Shown here piece by piece: positions 9,531 through 19,177 of a stretch of DNA of 64,000 bases. The DNA is from Psychromonas sp. SP041 (GTDB lineage: Bacteria > Pseudomonadota > Gammaproteobacteria > Enterobacterales > Psychromonadaceae), in the NCBI RefSeq assembly GCF_000470315.2, contig NZ_CBRF02000007.1:81711-145710 (forward strand). The letters run 5' to 3'. Both the position numbers and the translations under genes were made by a program. Position 1 is the stretch's first letter; the number at the start of each line of letters is the position of its first letter. The notes under the pieces were generated by a model. That model worked only from the letters and a program-made list of their open reading frames with translations. It did no database searches and was not told the DNA's origin.

Positions 9531-9794
9531 TTATTGCGATATAAAGTTAACAATATCACTTGATTCATATAACCATTGTGTTTCACCATTGCTATGCTCG
9601 ATACGTAAACAAGGTACTTGCTTTTTACCGCCACCTTGAATCAAATCACTTCGGTGTTGGTTATGCTGCTGAATATTTCTTGGTTCAATATTCACACCTA
9701 GTTTTTGTATCGCTTTACGTGTCATTACACAATAAGGACAGCCGTCATAATAATAAAGAGACATAGATTTAGGTTGTGTTTGTGATAACGTCAT
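9531..9794 (-). CDS. Glutaredoxin-like protein
   Basis: An 87-residue thioredoxin-fold protein with the dithiol active site CPYC at residues 19-22, the cis-proline region KKQVPCLRI (about 58-66), and a C-terminal YESSDIVNFI helix that in glutaredoxins contacts glutathione. It would reduce disulfides using glutathione. An in-frame ATG at codon 11 (MSLYYYDGCPYC) would give a shorter, more typical N-terminus. The annotated ATG is preceded by AAGGAAAAAGCAC, so the longer form is kept. Single transcription unit, convergent with uvrB. Confidence 0.82.
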   Translation of the reverse strand: MTLSQTQPKSMSLYYYDGCPYCVMTRKAIQKLGVNIEPRNIQQHNQHRSDLIQGGGKKQVPCLRIEHSNGETQWLYESSDIVNFISQ

Positions 9795-10497
9795 GTGCTT
9801 TTTCCTTAATGTGTATTAGTTTATTGTTTTCTATTTTCTATTTTAAATTCAAAGTAAATGCTAAGTAAATTATAGATGTGAATGAAATGTCTCGTTCAGA
9901 TTTAATTAATTTAAACTAACTAAACTTAACTCTTCATCGCCAAATTAATGACTATAATCAATCGATAACGACAAAGCTGTATTTATTAAATACTCTATTT
10001 ATGGCATTAATATAAGGTGTTGTGCAGTAATAAAGGCAACCAAATGTCTAAAGTTTGCCCCCATTTGTCCAAATGATTGTTTTAACCAATAAACTCTAGC
10101 GGTTATTTATTATGAGATATACCCGTTAGATATTCTTCTTTCTGCCTAGCACCTGCTTATACCAATGGAATTAAATAAGTGATCAGAGATTGCGCAGGAA
10201 AAATTAACACTAATAAGGCGTGAGTTGTAGGAGGTAGTTGTTCTCACTTCAAAACTCACAACGCAGTTAGGGGGAATTTTAACCAGCAAGAATGATCTCC
10301 TTATTAATTCTTTTGGTATTACTGCACTGCTTGCTGAATTTTGTTCCTTGAATGCTGACGGGTATACATCTACTTTGAAAATATAATTGGTGATCGAGCA
10401 AATGTTTTTAAGATAAGTGAGAAAGAGGGAGCTTGAAGTTAGTCTGCTTACTTTAGTTATTATTCGGGACTTACCAGTTATCAAATAAAATAAGAGG
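9795..10497. other. Intergenic region containing a MITE-like repeat
   Basis: About 700 bases without a convincing gene. A minus-strand open frame across 10146-10484 is an accident of the repeat element at 10159-10320. The flanks are AT-rich and hold nothing I recognise. Confidence 0.6.
10159..10320. repeat. 162-bp MITE-like element, copy A
   Basis: It begins ATACCAATGGAATTAAATAA and its other end, read in reverse, begins ATACCAAAAGAATTAATAAG, giving imperfect terminal inverted repeats of about 26 bases. A second full copy, inverted and of exactly the same length, lies at 51134-51295. No transposase is encoded, which is the structure of a miniature inverted-repeat element. Confidence 0.8.
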
Positions 10498-10908
10498 CTA
10501 ACCTAATGGCGTTAAAGCGTGCTTTTTTGCAATGGCATTAGTGACTTGAATTAAACGCTTTTTAATTTCATATTCGATATTGATTTTTGTTTTGATTAAA
10601 TCAGTAACAGCAATATATGCACTGGTGGTTAAGTTATTTTGTTGATAACAATAGGCTACATGGTTATCGATAATCCAATCCTCTTTATTTATTTCTGCGT
10701 TTTTTTCATTACTTATAAATGATAAGTCGTCTGCTAATGCTCTCACTAATGTAAAATGAAAAGATAACATACACGCGTCATCGCCATACCAATTTGCTTT
10801 TAATGCTTGAAAATTGATCCACATTTCTAGTTTATTTAATAAAGGGTTAAGTGCACTAGAAAATGTTTGATCTGCAATGATTTGAATAGGGAGTGTTTCT
10901 TGTGTCAT
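10498..10908 (-). CDS. Hypothetical protein
   Basis: Not recognised. The frame is open from 10974 (158 residues), but the ATG at 10908 (protein starting MTQETLPIQ, 136 residues) removes an unlikely leader and is used here; neither start has a strong ribosome site. The protein is soluble and helical, with acidic and basic patches and conserved-looking aromatic residues (NFQALKANWYGDD). No signal peptide or membrane segment. It lies alone between the MITE region and yceF. Codon use looks like the neighbours, so it is probably a real lineage-specific gene. Confidence 0.55.
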   Translation of the reverse strand: MTQETLPIQIIADQTFSSALNPLLNKLEMWINFQALKANWYGDDACMLSFHFTLVRALADDLSFISNEKNAEINKEDWIIDNHVAYCYQQNNLTTSAYIAVTDLIKTKINIEYEIKKRLIQVTNAIAKKHALTPLG

Positions 10909-11114
10909 ATTGCCTACTATGCTGTTTTTATTGGATAGGTAGAAAATGACAAGAGTGTTACTTTGATAACTCATGTCAAATCCTACGTTCAGCTTATTAC
11001 TTACTATGCCATTTATCTCGCGGTATTACTTACCTTACTGATTGTTTGCTTTCTACTATTTATTTAATAGGTATAAGCACAGTAATCAGTAGTCAGTAAA
11101 TAGAATAATAAACA

Positions 11115-11696
11115 TTAAAGTACAGCTAACCCTTCTTTTTCTAACAACTCAATCAAAGAGATAAGCGGTAAGCCAATTAAACTATTTGGATCTTTACCGT
11201 CAAAGCGACTGAATAAACTAATACCAAAACCTTCACTTTTAAAACTACCGGCGCAATTATAAGGTTGTTCTTTATTCAGATAGTTAGTAATCATCTGATC
11301 TGATAACGCTCGGAAATATACTTCAAAGGGTTCAACTAAAGAATGAACTTGGCCTGTTTTGCTATTAACGACAGCGAGTCCTGTGTAAAAAGTGACATGT
11401 TGACCGCTCGCCGCTTTTAATTGCTTAAAGGCATTTTCAAAGTTACCAGGCTTGCCTAATATTTTACCGTTGTTTAAACAAACTTGGTCAGACCCTATGA
11501 TTAAGGCATCCGGAAAGTCACTAACCACTGCTTGTGCTTTTGCAATTGCTAGCCTCTCTACTAATTGAACTGCTGTTTCCCCTAGCAGTTCGTCTTCGTT
11601 AACCTGTGGGTTAGCTGTGGAAAAGTCTAGATGCAGTTTTTCTAACAACTGTTTTCTAAACGGTGAAGTCGATGCTAACACTAGCTTTTGTGGCAT
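11115..11696 (-). CDS. yceF: Maf-family nucleotide pyrophosphatase YceF
   Basis: A 193-residue Maf/Ham1-fold protein. LVLASTSPFRKQLLEKL (residues 5-21) is the N-terminal signature, IIGSDQVC (about 66-73) carries the metal/catalytic aspartate, and GKPGNFENAFKQL plus FKSEGFG complete the pattern. The YceF branch hydrolyses modified nucleotides such as m7GTP to the monophosphate and limits their incorporation. It is divergent from yceD-rpmF-plsX, an arrangement conserved in gammaproteobacteria, which favours YceF over the paralogue YhdE. Confidence 0.9.
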   Translation of the reverse strand: MPQKLVLASTSPFRKQLLEKLHLDFSTANPQVNEDELLGETAVQLVERLAIAKAQAVVSDFPDALIIGSDQVCLNNGKILGKPGNFENAFKQLKAASGQHVTFYTGLAVVNSKTGQVHSLVEPFEVYFRALSDQMITNYLNKEQPYNCAGSFKSEGFGISLFSRFDGKDPNSLIGLPLISLIELLEKEGLAVL

Positions 11697-11832
11697 AATA
11701 GACCTTACTTAAGTATAAAAATAAGTTTATTTTAAGGACTACGAAAGAATAAAGCGATAGCTGAATAAAAACTTAAGAAAAATAGCGCTTTTTCTTTGAC
11801 TATATTGAACTCTATCTATATTATTCGCCACC

Positions 11833-12354
11833 ATGCAAAAGGTTAAACTACCGATTAGCGTTGATTCTGTTCGCGCTGCTAATAACAGATTAGAGATACT
11901 AGCTAGCCTAGACAAATCTTTATTAAGCAGATTAATAGAGTCAACAATCAGTATTCAATCTGATATCGATACTTATTTTGCCTTTGATGTTGATCAGCAA
12001 AAACTGAAAATATTCAATGGTAAAGCAAGCGTCGCAGTAGAACTCACTTGTCAACGGTGCAATGAGCCTATGATTTATCAGTGCGAAGCTGAATTTACGT
12101 ATTGTCCCGTTCTTAATAAAGAACAGGAAAATAATTTACCAGACGTTTATGAACCCATTTATTACGATGAAAATGGGGAGGTAAATCTTCATCAAATAGT
12201 TGAAGACGAGCTATTATTAACACTTCCTCAAATTGCGAAGCATGCAATTGAAGATTGTAAATATGGTGAGTACGAAAGTACCTTCGGCGAAATTGAAGAA
12301 GAACAAGAACGTCCTAACCCATTTGATGCATTGGCTCAGCTAAAGCTCAAGTAA
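11833..12354 (+). CDS. yceD: YceD family protein (DUF177), 23S rRNA accumulation protein
   Basis: A 173-residue DUF177 protein that starts MQKVKLPISVDSVRAA and has the family's central LTCQRCNEPM Cys-x2-Cys motif (about residues 71-80) and acidic C-terminal half. YceD homologues are linked to 23S rRNA accumulation and are almost always immediately upstream of rpmF, as here (18 bases). It opens the run leading through rpmF and plsX into the fatty-acid genes, the classic ribosome-lipid junction. Confidence 0.88.
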   Translation: MQKVKLPISVDSVRAANNRLEILASLDKSLLSRLIESTISIQSDIDTYFAFDVDQQKLKIFNGKASVAVELTCQRCNEPMIYQCEAEFTYCPVLNKEQENNLPDVYEPIYYDENGEVNLHQIVEDELLLTLPQIAKHAIEDCKYGEYESTFGEIEEEQERPNPFDALAQLKLK

Positions 12355-12372
12355 CAAGCAGGAATTTTTAAA

Positions 12373-12543
12373 ATGGCAGTACAAAAAAGTCGTAAGACTC
12401 CTTCAAAACGCGGTATGCGTCGTTCACATGATGCACTAAGTGCACCAACTTTAACTGTTGATAGTACTTCTGGTGAAACTCACCGTCGTCATCACGTTAC
12501 TGCTGACGGCTTCTACAAAGGCAAAAAAGTCATCGAAAAGTAA
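12373..12543 (+). CDS. rpmF: 50S ribosomal protein L32
   Basis: A 56-residue basic protein starting [20 protein letters not shown] and ending KGKKVIEK, the standard L32 sequence. The zinc-binding cysteines found in some L32 forms are absent; the usual C+ positions are replaced by residues such as those in [10 protein letters not shown], as in other gammaproteobacteria. The preceding AGCAGGAATTTT is a plausible ribosome site. It lies between yceD and plsX in one transcription unit, coupling ribosome and membrane synthesis. Confidence 0.96.
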   Translation: MAVQKSRKTPSKRGMRRSHDALSAPTLTVDSTSGETHRRHHVTADGFYKGKKVIEK

Positions 12544-12552
12544 GTTATTACT

Positions 12553-13593
12553 TTGCGTAACTTTACCATTGCGCTTGATGCCATGGGGGGAGATTTTGGC
12601 CCCCATATTTCTTTACCTGCCAGTTCGAAATCCTTACAATTACACCCCAATTTATACATCACTATCGTCGGTGATAACCAAATAATATCCCCTTTATTAA
12701 AACAATATCAGCTACTTGAACACCCTCGAGTTAAATTTGTGCACGCGCCAGAAACCATATCAATGGAAGATAATCCTGTTTCTGTGTTACGTCATCGCAT
12801 TCAGTCTTCAATGCTCGTTGCGTTACAATTAGTGGCTAATAGTGAGGCCGATGCTTGTGTTAGTGCCGGTAATACAGGGGCGCTTATGCTATTAGCTAAG
12901 CACACTTTAAAAACACTAGATGGTATTTCACGTCCTGCATTAGTTTCTGCTCTTCCGAATAATAAAGGAGGACACAGTTATTTAATGGATTTGGGGGCTA
13001 ACCTCCAATGTGGCTGTGATACATTGTTTAATTTTGCATTAATGGGTAGTGTATTGTGTGAAAAAGTTGAGCAATTAAGTGCGCCAAGCGTGTCATTGCT
13101 AAATGTTGGTCGTGAGATTAATAAAGGCAATGAGACGATAAAACATTGCGCAAATTTGTTGTCTAATACCGAATATATAAACTATATCGGTTATATAGAA
13201 GCGAACGAGCTGTTCGATGGTCGTGCGGATGTCGTCGTCACCGATGGCTTTAGTGGAAATATCGCACTGAAAAGTTATGAAGGAATGGGGCGGGTATTTT
13301 TTGACCAATTACAAAAAGCGATGAATGCAACTTGGTATAGTCGTTTTATTGGTAAGTTTTTGAATCCGTTGATAAAAAACCAATTAAAACATTTGCATCC
13401 AGATCTGTATAATGGTGCCAGTTTGATTGGGTTGCGTGGCATTGTTGTAAAAAGTCATGGTAGTGCAAATGTAGAAGCATTTACTTATGCAATAGAACAA
13501 GCGATTAAAGAAATTCAATGGCAGATACCTGCTTGCATCAGTGCAAGGTTGGAATCTGTCTTAGCAGAGCGAGATTGTTTATCACATGAATAG
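12553..13593 (+). CDS. plsX: Phosphate acyltransferase PlsX
   Basis: A 346-residue cytoplasmic/peripheral enzyme that converts acyl-ACP and phosphate to acyl-phosphate, the donor for PlsY in phospholipid synthesis. [12 protein letters not shown] (about residues 6-17) is the family signature; SAGNTGALM and [15 protein letters not shown] motifs follow (here [12 protein letters not shown]). The frame has no early ATG, so the TTG at 12553, nine bases after the rpmF stop, is the best start. The 3' end overlaps fabH by eight bases, so the two are likely coupled. Confidence 0.95.
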   Translation: MRNFTIALDAMGGDFGPHISLPASSKSLQLHPNLYITIVGDNQIISPLLKQYQLLEHPRVKFVHAPETISMEDNPVSVLRHRIQSSMLVALQLVANSEADACVSAGNTGALMLLAKHTLKTLDGISRPALVSALPNNKGGHSYLMDLGANLQCGCDTLFNFALMGSVLCEKVEQLSAPSVSLLNVGREINKGNETIKHCANLLSNTEYINYIGYIEANELFDGRADVVVTDGFSGNIALKSYEGMGRVFFDQLQKAMNATWYSRFIGKFLNPLIKNQLKHLHPDLYNGASLIGLRGIVVKSHGSANVEAFTYAIEQAIKEIQWQIPACISARLESVLAERDCLSHE

Positions 13594-14545
13594 CAAAATT
13601 ATAGGTACGGGTAGTTATTTACCAACAGCAGTACGCACCAACCAAGACTTGGAAAAGATGGTTGATACAAGTGACGAATGGATCACTGTACGTACTGGCA
13701 TAAAAGAACGTCGCATTGCTAATGAACAAGAAACGATCGCGTTCATGGGCAAACAAGCTGGAGAGCAAGCTTTACAAGCTGCGAACTTGGAAGCAAGTGA
13801 CTTAGATTTAATTATTGTGGCAACAACAAGTAACCACAATGCTTTTCCTTCTGCTGCTTGTGAAGTGCAAAACTTGTTAGGCATATACGATATTCCTGCA
13901 TTTGATGTAGCTGCTGCTTGTGCTGGTTTTACCTATGCACTAAGTGTTGCTGATAACTTCATTAAAGCGGGCGGAGCAAAAAACATATTAGTGATTGGTG
14001 CTGATGCATTAGCTAACACTTGTGATCCAACAGATAGAAGTACAATTATCCTATTTGGTGATGGTGCTGGCGCAGTTGTCTTAACAGCCTCTGAAGAGCC
14101 TGGTATTTTATCTACTCATATCAATGCAGATGGTCGATTTGGAGACTTACTCAAATTACCTAATGTAGAAAGAGGTAAAGAAGATACATTGATTAATTCA
14201 TATTTAACCATGGCGGGTAATGAAGTATTTAAAGTCGCGGTTAAAAAATTAAGCCAAGTTGTCGTTGATACATTAGCAGCAAATAATATTGAAAAAGATC
14301 AATTGGATTGGCTAGTTCCTCACCAAGCTAATCAACGTATTATTGCCGCTACGGCTAAAAAGTTAGGTATGTCTATGGATCAAGTTATCTTAACACTTGA
14401 TAAACATGGCAATACTTCAGCTGCTTCTGTGCCGCTTGCCTTAAATGAAGGCGTAAGAAGTGGTAAAATTAAACCTGGTCAACTTGTTTTATTAGAAGCA
14501 TTTGGCGGTGGTTTTACTTGGGGTAGTGCGCTTGTCGTTATGTAG
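13586..14545 (+). CDS. fabH: Beta-ketoacyl-ACP synthase III FabH
   Basis: A 319-residue thiolase-fold enzyme that condenses acetyl-CoA with malonyl-ACP to begin fatty-acid synthesis. The active-site cysteine is in [13 protein letters not shown] (about residue 112), the histidine in VPHQANQRI (about 246) and the asparagine in KHGNTSAAS (about 276), completing the Cys-His-Asn triad. The start codon lies inside the end of plsX. A gap of about 110 bases with short TAGTTAT repeats separates it from fabD. Confidence 0.96.
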   Translation: MNSKIIGTGSYLPTAVRTNQDLEKMVDTSDEWITVRTGIKERRIANEQETIAFMGKQAGEQALQAANLEASDLDLIIVATTSNHNAFPSAACEVQNLLGIYDIPAFDVAAACAGFTYALSVADNFIKAGGAKNILVIGADALANTCDPTDRSTIILFGDGAGAVVLTASEEPGILSTHINADGRFGDLLKLPNVERGKEDTLINSYLTMAGNEVFKVAVKKLSQVVVDTLAANNIEKDQLDWLVPHQANQRIIAATAKKLGMSMDQVILTLDKHGNTSAASVPLALNEGVRSGKIKPGQLVLLEAFGGGFTWGSALVVM

Positions 14546-14656
14546 TTATGTAGTTATATAGTTATACAACTAAGTAATTAAGTAGCTATACAAGAATAAG
14601 ACGAGTTTATTTTAAAAACATTACAAAAGTAATAATAGAAAATTTAGGAATTAAAG

Positions 14657-15598
14657 ATGACAAACTTTACATTTGCCTTTCCTGGCCAAGGTTCACAAAG
14701 CTTAGGTATGTTAGCTGATTTAGCGGCTACACATCCTGTTGTAATTGATACATTTAAAGAAGCAAGTGACGCTTTAGGTTATGACCTTTGGACATTATGT
14801 CAAGAAGGGCCTGTAGAAGCTTTAAACCAAACAGATAAAACTCAACCCGCATTATTAGCTGCATCAGTTGCTGTTTGGCGTGTTTGGGCTGAAATGGGTG
14901 GTGAGCAACCAACGACGATTGCAGGGCATAGCCTAGGTGAATATTCTGCATTGGTTTGTGCTGGTGTTATCGATTTTAAAGATGCATTAAAATTAGTAGA
15001 GCTTCGTGGTCAACTAATGCAACAAGCTGTTCCTGCCGGTGTTGGCGCAATGTATGCGATCATTGGGTTAGGTGATGCAGAAATTAAAGCCGCATGTGAG
15101 CAAGCTGCGCAAGGCGAAGTCGTTTCTCCTGTTAACTTTAACTCGCCTGGCCAAGTGGTTATTGCAGGTAATAAAGATGCAGTTGAACGTGCAGGTGTTT
15201 TATGTAAAGAAGCGGGTGCAAAACGTGCTTTGCCTTTACCTGTTTCAGTGCCTTCTCATTGTGCATTAATGAAGCCTGCAGCAGATGAATTAGCAATTGC
15301 ATTGCAAACAGTAGAATTCAACACACCAACGATATCTGTTATTAACAATGTTGATGTCGCGATTGAAACAGATGCAGACAAAATTAAAGATGCATTAGTG
15401 CGTCAATTATATTGTCCAGTTCGTTGGACAGATATTATCGTTAAAATGGCAGAGCAAGGTATTAACTTACAAGTTGAAGCCGGCCCTGGGAAAGTATTAA
15501 GTGGTTTAGTTCGTCGTATCGATAAAAGTTTTACGGCACAAGCAATTAATGACACAGCAAGTTTAGCGGCTGCATTCGCTGCTGTTAAAGGAGAATAA
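14657..15598 (+). CDS. fabD: Malonyl-CoA:ACP transacylase FabD
   Basis: A 313-residue transacylase that loads malonyl groups on ACP. FAFPGQGSQ (about residues 5-13) forms the oxyanion loop, GHSLGEYSALV (about 93-103) carries the nucleophilic serine, and VPSHCALM holds the catalytic histidine (about 201). Start ATG preceded by TAGGAATTAAAG. Two bases separate its stop from the fabG start, giving a tight fabD-fabG unit. Confidence 0.96.
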   Translation: MTNFTFAFPGQGSQSLGMLADLAATHPVVIDTFKEASDALGYDLWTLCQEGPVEALNQTDKTQPALLAASVAVWRVWAEMGGEQPTTIAGHSLGEYSALVCAGVIDFKDALKLVELRGQLMQQAVPAGVGAMYAIIGLGDAEIKAACEQAAQGEVVSPVNFNSPGQVVIAGNKDAVERAGVLCKEAGAKRALPLPVSVPSHCALMKPAADELAIALQTVEFNTPTISVINNVDVAIETDADKIKDALVRQLYCPVRWTDIIVKMAEQGINLQVEAGPGKVLSGLVRRIDKSFTAQAINDTASLAAAFAAVKGE

Positions 15599-15600
15599 TA

Positions 15601-16335
15601 ATGAGTATGCAAGATCAAGTAGTATTAATAACAGGTGCAAGTCGTGGTATTGGGCGTGCAATTGCAGAAAATTTTGTTGCATTAGGTGCAACGGTACTCG
15701 GTACAGCAACTAGCGAAAGTGGCGCTGCTGCTATTAGTGAATATTTAGGTGATGCAGGTAAAGGTTTTGTATTAAACGTAACTGAAACTGAATCAATAGA
15801 TGGACTATTTGCTGAGATTAAGAAAGAATTCGGTAGTGTTGACGTATTAGTTAACAATGCTGGTATCACGCGTGACAACCTATTAATGCGCATGAAAGAT
15901 GCAGAATGGGATGACATTATCGGTACTAACTTAACACCTATTTTTAAATTGAGTAAAGCGGCACTTCGTCCTATGATGAAGAAGCGTGCTGGTCGAATTA
16001 TTAATATTGGTTCAGTAGTGGGTACAATGGGTAATGCTGGTCAAGCTAACTATGCTGCTGCAAAAGCAGGTGTAATTGGTTTCACTAAATCATTAGCACG
16101 TGAAGTTGCAAGTCGTGGTATTACTGTTAATACAGTGGCACCAGGTTTCATTGAAACTGATATGACAAAAGCATTGAATGACGAACAACGTGCTGCAACA
16201 TTAACAAATGTACCTGCAGGTCGTTTAGGCGACCCGAAAGAAATCGCTGCTACAGTTGTGTTTTTAGCTTCTGAAGGTGCTGCTTATATCACCGGTGAAA
16301 CGATTCACGTTAACGGTGGTATGTACATGGTCTAG
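15601..16335 (+). CDS. fabG: 3-oxoacyl-ACP reductase FabG
   Basis: A 244-residue short-chain dehydrogenase. TGASRGIG (about residues 12-19) binds NADPH, NNAG follows, and the Ser-Tyr-Lys catalytic set is in IGSVVGTMGNAGQANYAAAKAG. It reduces 3-oxoacyl-ACP to 3-hydroxyacyl-ACP in the elongation cycle. The stop of fabD and the GGAGAATAATAATG start region are joined, so translation is probably coupled. It is followed by a 175-base gap before acpP. Confidence 0.96.
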   Translation: MSMQDQVVLITGASRGIGRAIAENFVALGATVLGTATSESGAAAISEYLGDAGKGFVLNVTETESIDGLFAEIKKEFGSVDVLVNNAGITRDNLLMRMKDAEWDDIIGTNLTPIFKLSKAALRPMMKKRAGRIINIGSVVGTMGNAGQANYAAAKAGVIGFTKSLAREVASRGITVNTVAPGFIETDMTKALNDEQRAATLTNVPAGRLGDPKEIAATVVFLASEGAAYITGETIHVNGGMYMV

Positions 16336-16510
16336 TTGTTGACAAACTCTGTTAAGCAATTAAGCTAAAAAAAGATAGATATTCTACTAATTTATTGATT
16401 AAAATCTTAAAATACTGGTCTAACCAGTGATAGAATACTTGAATATTAAACGCGATAGAATAAACTACCGCAACTTAACGCAAAAGCGTAATTACAAAGG
16501 AAGATAAAAA

Positions 16511-16744
16511 ATGAGCAATATCGAAGAACGCGTAAAAAACATCATCGTTGAACAGTTAGGTGTTCAACTTGACGAAGTTAAAAACGAAGCTTCTTTCGTT
16601 GACGATCTTGGTGCTGATTCACTAGACACAGTTGAGCTTGTAATGGCTCTTGAAGAAGAATTCGATACAGAGATCCCAGATGACGAAGCAGAGAAAATCA
16701 CTACTGTTCAATCTGCTATTGATTACGTTGTTAACAACGGTTAA
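16511..16744 (+). CDS. acpP: Acyl carrier protein
   Basis: A 77-residue, very acidic helical protein. [12 protein letters not shown] carries Ser37, the site of 4'-phosphopantetheine attachment, and the N-terminus [18 protein letters not shown] matches the family throughout. A strong AAAGGAAGATAAAA ribosome site and codon choice typical of highly expressed genes suggest abundant translation. It sits in the usual fabG-acpP-fabF order and is followed by its own terminator, so fabF is probably transcribed partly separately. Confidence 0.98.
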   Translation: MSNIEERVKNIIVEQLGVQLDEVKNEASFVDDLGADSLDTVELVMALEEEFDTEIPDDEAEKITTVQSAIDYVVNNG

Positions 16745-16773
16745 TTCTTCACTTTAATGTGTAGAAAATTTCT

Positions 16774-16799
16774 AAAAGGCGGTCTTCTGACCGCCTTTT
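16774..16799 (+). terminator. Terminator after acpP
   Basis: AAAAGGCGGTC / GACCGCCTTTT, an 11-base-pair stem with a four-base loop, directly downstream of acpP. Confidence 0.9.
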
Positions 16800-16800
16800 G

Positions 16801-16866
16801 TTTTCTAAAGATAAAGTTTTCTAAAGATAAATTTTTCTAACAATAAAAAGTGTTCTAAAGATAAAT
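16801..16866. repeat. Short tandem repeats downstream of acpP
   Basis: Four degenerate units of TTTTCTAAAGATAAA in tandem (starting near 16801, 16817, 16833 and 16853) between the acpP terminator and fabF. No coding capacity and no known role; probably replication slippage. Confidence 0.7.
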
Positions 16867-16963
16867 ATTTTTCCAACCAACAATAATTAATTTGAAATAA
16901 TATCTAAGTATTTTATAGAAAGTGTTTAGTTATTATTTTTAAAGCTTCATTTAGGAGAGTCTA

Positions 16964-18205
16964 GTGTCAAAGCGTCGAGTTGTAGTAACCGGTTTAGGTA
17001 TGATATCGCCAGTTGGCAATACGGTAGAGCAATCATGGCAGGCAGTACAAGCAGGCAAAAGTGGGATTTCAAATATCGAACATTTTGATACTGAAAAATT
17101 CTCTACTAAGTTTGCTGGCCTAATCAAAGACTTTAATGTCGAAGAATACATGCCAAAGAAAGAAGCCCGTAAAATGGATTTATTTATCCAATACGGCGTT
17201 GCAGCAGCTGAACAAGCATTCCAAGATTCAGGTTTAGAAGTGACTGATGAAAATGCAGAGCGTATCGGTGTTGCTATTGGTTCTGGTATTGGTGGTTTAG
17301 GCATTATCGAAGCGAACAAAGATAACTTTGCAAAAAGTGGTCCTCGCAAAATCAGTCCATTCTTTGTACCTGCAACGATTATTAATATGATCTCTGGTCA
17401 TGTTTCTATCAATAAAGGCCTAAAAGGCCCTAATATTGCAGTAACAACAGCCTGTACTACAGGTACACATAGTATCGGTTTAGGCGCTCGTATGATCCAA
17501 CACGGTGATGCTGATGTGATGTTTGTTGGTGGTGCTGAAAAAGCATCAACAGAAATGGGCATGGGTGGTTTTGGTGCAGCACGTGCTCTATCTACACGTA
17601 ATGATTCTCCAGAAACAGCGAGTCGTCCATGGGACGAGTCACGTGATGGTTTTGTGTTAGGTGATGGCGCAGGCGTATTAGTGATTGAAGAATACGAACA
17701 TGCAAAAGCACGTGGCGCAAAAATTTATGCTGAATTTGTTGGTTTTGGTATGAGCGGCGACGCTTACCACATGACGTCACCACCAGAAAGTGGTGCTGGT
17801 GCAGCATTATCAATGAAAAATGCGATTAGAGATGCAGGTATCGAAGCAACTGATATTCAATATATTAATGCGCACGGTACTTCTACTCCTGCGGGTGATA
17901 TTGCTGAAACTCAAGCCGTTAAAGGTATTTGGGGTGATGCGGCACAGTCAGTGATGATGAGTTCAACTAAATCAATGACAGGTCACTTATTGGGTGCTGC
18001 TGGTGCAATTGAAGCAATCTTCAGTGTATTAGCGATTAAAGATCAAGTGGCTCCGCCAACGATTAACCTTAAAAATCCAAGTGAAGGTTGTGATTTAGAT
18101 TATGTTACCGATGGTAAGGCACGTCCTTCACACATTGAATATGCATTATCAAACTCATTTGGTTTTGGTGGAACAAACGGTACGTTAATCTTTAAACGTA
18201 TCTAG
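16964..18205 (+). CDS. fabF: Beta-ketoacyl-ACP synthase II FabF
   Basis: A 413-residue condensing enzyme. The nucleophilic cysteine is in [12 protein letters not shown] (about residue 163), the two active-site histidines are in [11 protein letters not shown] and [14 protein letters not shown], and the C-terminus has the SFGFGGTN loop. It elongates acyl-ACP and, in E. coli, supports temperature-dependent unsaturated fatty-acid formation. GTG at 16964 is the start; TTAGGAGAG precedes it and no ATG fits the conserved N-terminus [12 protein letters not shown]. Confidence 0.97.
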   Translation: MSKRRVVVTGLGMISPVGNTVEQSWQAVQAGKSGISNIEHFDTEKFSTKFAGLIKDFNVEEYMPKKEARKMDLFIQYGVAAAEQAFQDSGLEVTDENAERIGVAIGSGIGGLGIIEANKDNFAKSGPRKISPFFVPATIINMISGHVSINKGLKGPNIAVTTACTTGTHSIGLGARMIQHGDADVMFVGGAEKASTEMGMGGFGAARALSTRNDSPETASRPWDESRDGFVLGDGAGVLVIEEYEHAKARGAKIYAEFVGFGMSGDAYHMTSPPESGAGAALSMKNAIRDAGIEATDIQYINAHGTSTPAGDIAETQAVKGIWGDAAQSVMMSSTKSMTGHLLGAAGAIEAIFSVLAIKDQVAPPTINLKNPSEGCDLDYVTDGKARPSHIEYALSNSFGFGGTNGTLIFKRI

Positions 18206-18230
18206 TTTTTCTAATACTGTAGAAAATTAA

Positions 18231-18257
18231 AAACCTGATTTAATCCATCAGGTTTTT
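18231..18257 (+). terminator. Terminator after fabF
   Basis: AAACCTGAT / ATCAGGTTT stem of nine base pairs followed by seven T residues. Confidence 0.9.
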
Positions 18258-18355
18258 TTATATCTAAATTTTATAAACGTTAGCCATGTTATAAATAAAA
18301 TAGGATCGGTATACTCAACTTCATCAATGAAATTATAAAAGTTAGTGATAAGTCG

Positions 18356-19177
18356 ATGTTAATTAACGGACTAGAAAATAATAAAATTAATGCAGCCGAT
18401 CGAGGGCTTGCTTATGGTGATGGTTTATTCTCCACCATCAAAATTGAGTGTGGTGATGTCATTGATTGGCCACTTCATCTTGAGCGTCTACAACAGGGAG
18501 CTGTTCGTCTATTTTTTCCTGATATTGATTGGCAGCAACTTCAACAGGAAGTGTTTACAGCGGCTAGTTCTGTACTAGGACAACCTCATTATGTATTAAA
18601 ATTAATGCTAACCAGGGGAAGTGGTGGGCGAGGTTACAGTGCAGAAGGCTGTAATGATGTTCAGCGTATTATCAGCCTGTCTGCTTTTCCTGATGTCTAT
18701 TTACAATGGCAACAGCAAGGAATCAATATTGTACAATGCGCCAGTCAACTCGCGCGTAATAAACAGCTTGCGGGTTTAAAATCATTAGCAAGATTAGAAC
18801 AAGTATTCATTAAGCAAGAATTAGCAACCTTAAATGCGGTTGAAGGATTAGTGTGTGATGAGTTTGGAAATGTTATTGAAGCCTGTAGTGCTAATGTGTT
18901 TATTTACCTTCATGATCAATGGATAACACCTAAATTAGACTTTTGTGGTGTGGCGGGTGTGATGCGAGCACGTATCATGAAACATAGTGCCATTAACGTT
19001 GTCGAAAAAGAAATATCCTTAGAAGATGTAAACCAAGCTTCTTGTCTTTTTCTATCTAATGCTTTGATGGGCATTGTGCCTGTGAAACAATACCAACAAA
19101 AAAAATATAGCCAGCAACAGTTACAACGAATAACTGAATTACAAATAATACTTAAGCAAGGAAGTTTGCAACAATGA
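18356..19177 (+). CDS. pabC: Aminodeoxychorismate lyase PabC
   Basis: A 273-residue fold-type IV PLP enzyme that splits aminodeoxychorismate into p-aminobenzoate and pyruvate for folate synthesis. The PLP lysine is in GLKSLARLEQV (about residue 142). NAADRGLAYGDGLFSTIK at the N-terminus and VFIYLHDQWITPKLDFCGVAGVMR are family signatures. The stop codon overlaps the mltG start (ATGA), and pabC-mltG-tmk-holB-tatD is a conserved operon in related bacteria. Confidence 0.93.
   Translation: MLINGLENNKINAADRGLAYGDGLFSTIKIECGDVIDWPLHLERLQQGAVRLFFPDIDWQQLQQEVFTAASSVLGQPHYVLKLMLTRGSGGRGYSAEGCNDVQRIISLSAFPDVYLQWQQQGINIVQCASQLARNKQLAGLKSLARLEQVFIKQELATLNAVEGLVCDEFGNVIEACSANVFIYLHDQWITPKLDFCGVAGVMRARIMKHSAINVVEKEISLEDVNQASCLFLSNALMGIVPVKQYQQKKYSQQQLQRITELQIILKQGSLQQ

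Noticed and set aside
10146..10484. A 112-codon minus-strand frame
   Set aside because: Half of it is the MITE-like repeat, which also occurs at 51134; no ribosome site and no family.
12458..12685. Frame overlapping rpmF and plsX
   Set aside because: Shadow of rpmF and plsX in another frame.
16801..16866. Short tandem repeats as a CRISPR array
   Set aside because: Units of about 16 bases follow each other without spacers, and no cas genes are nearby.
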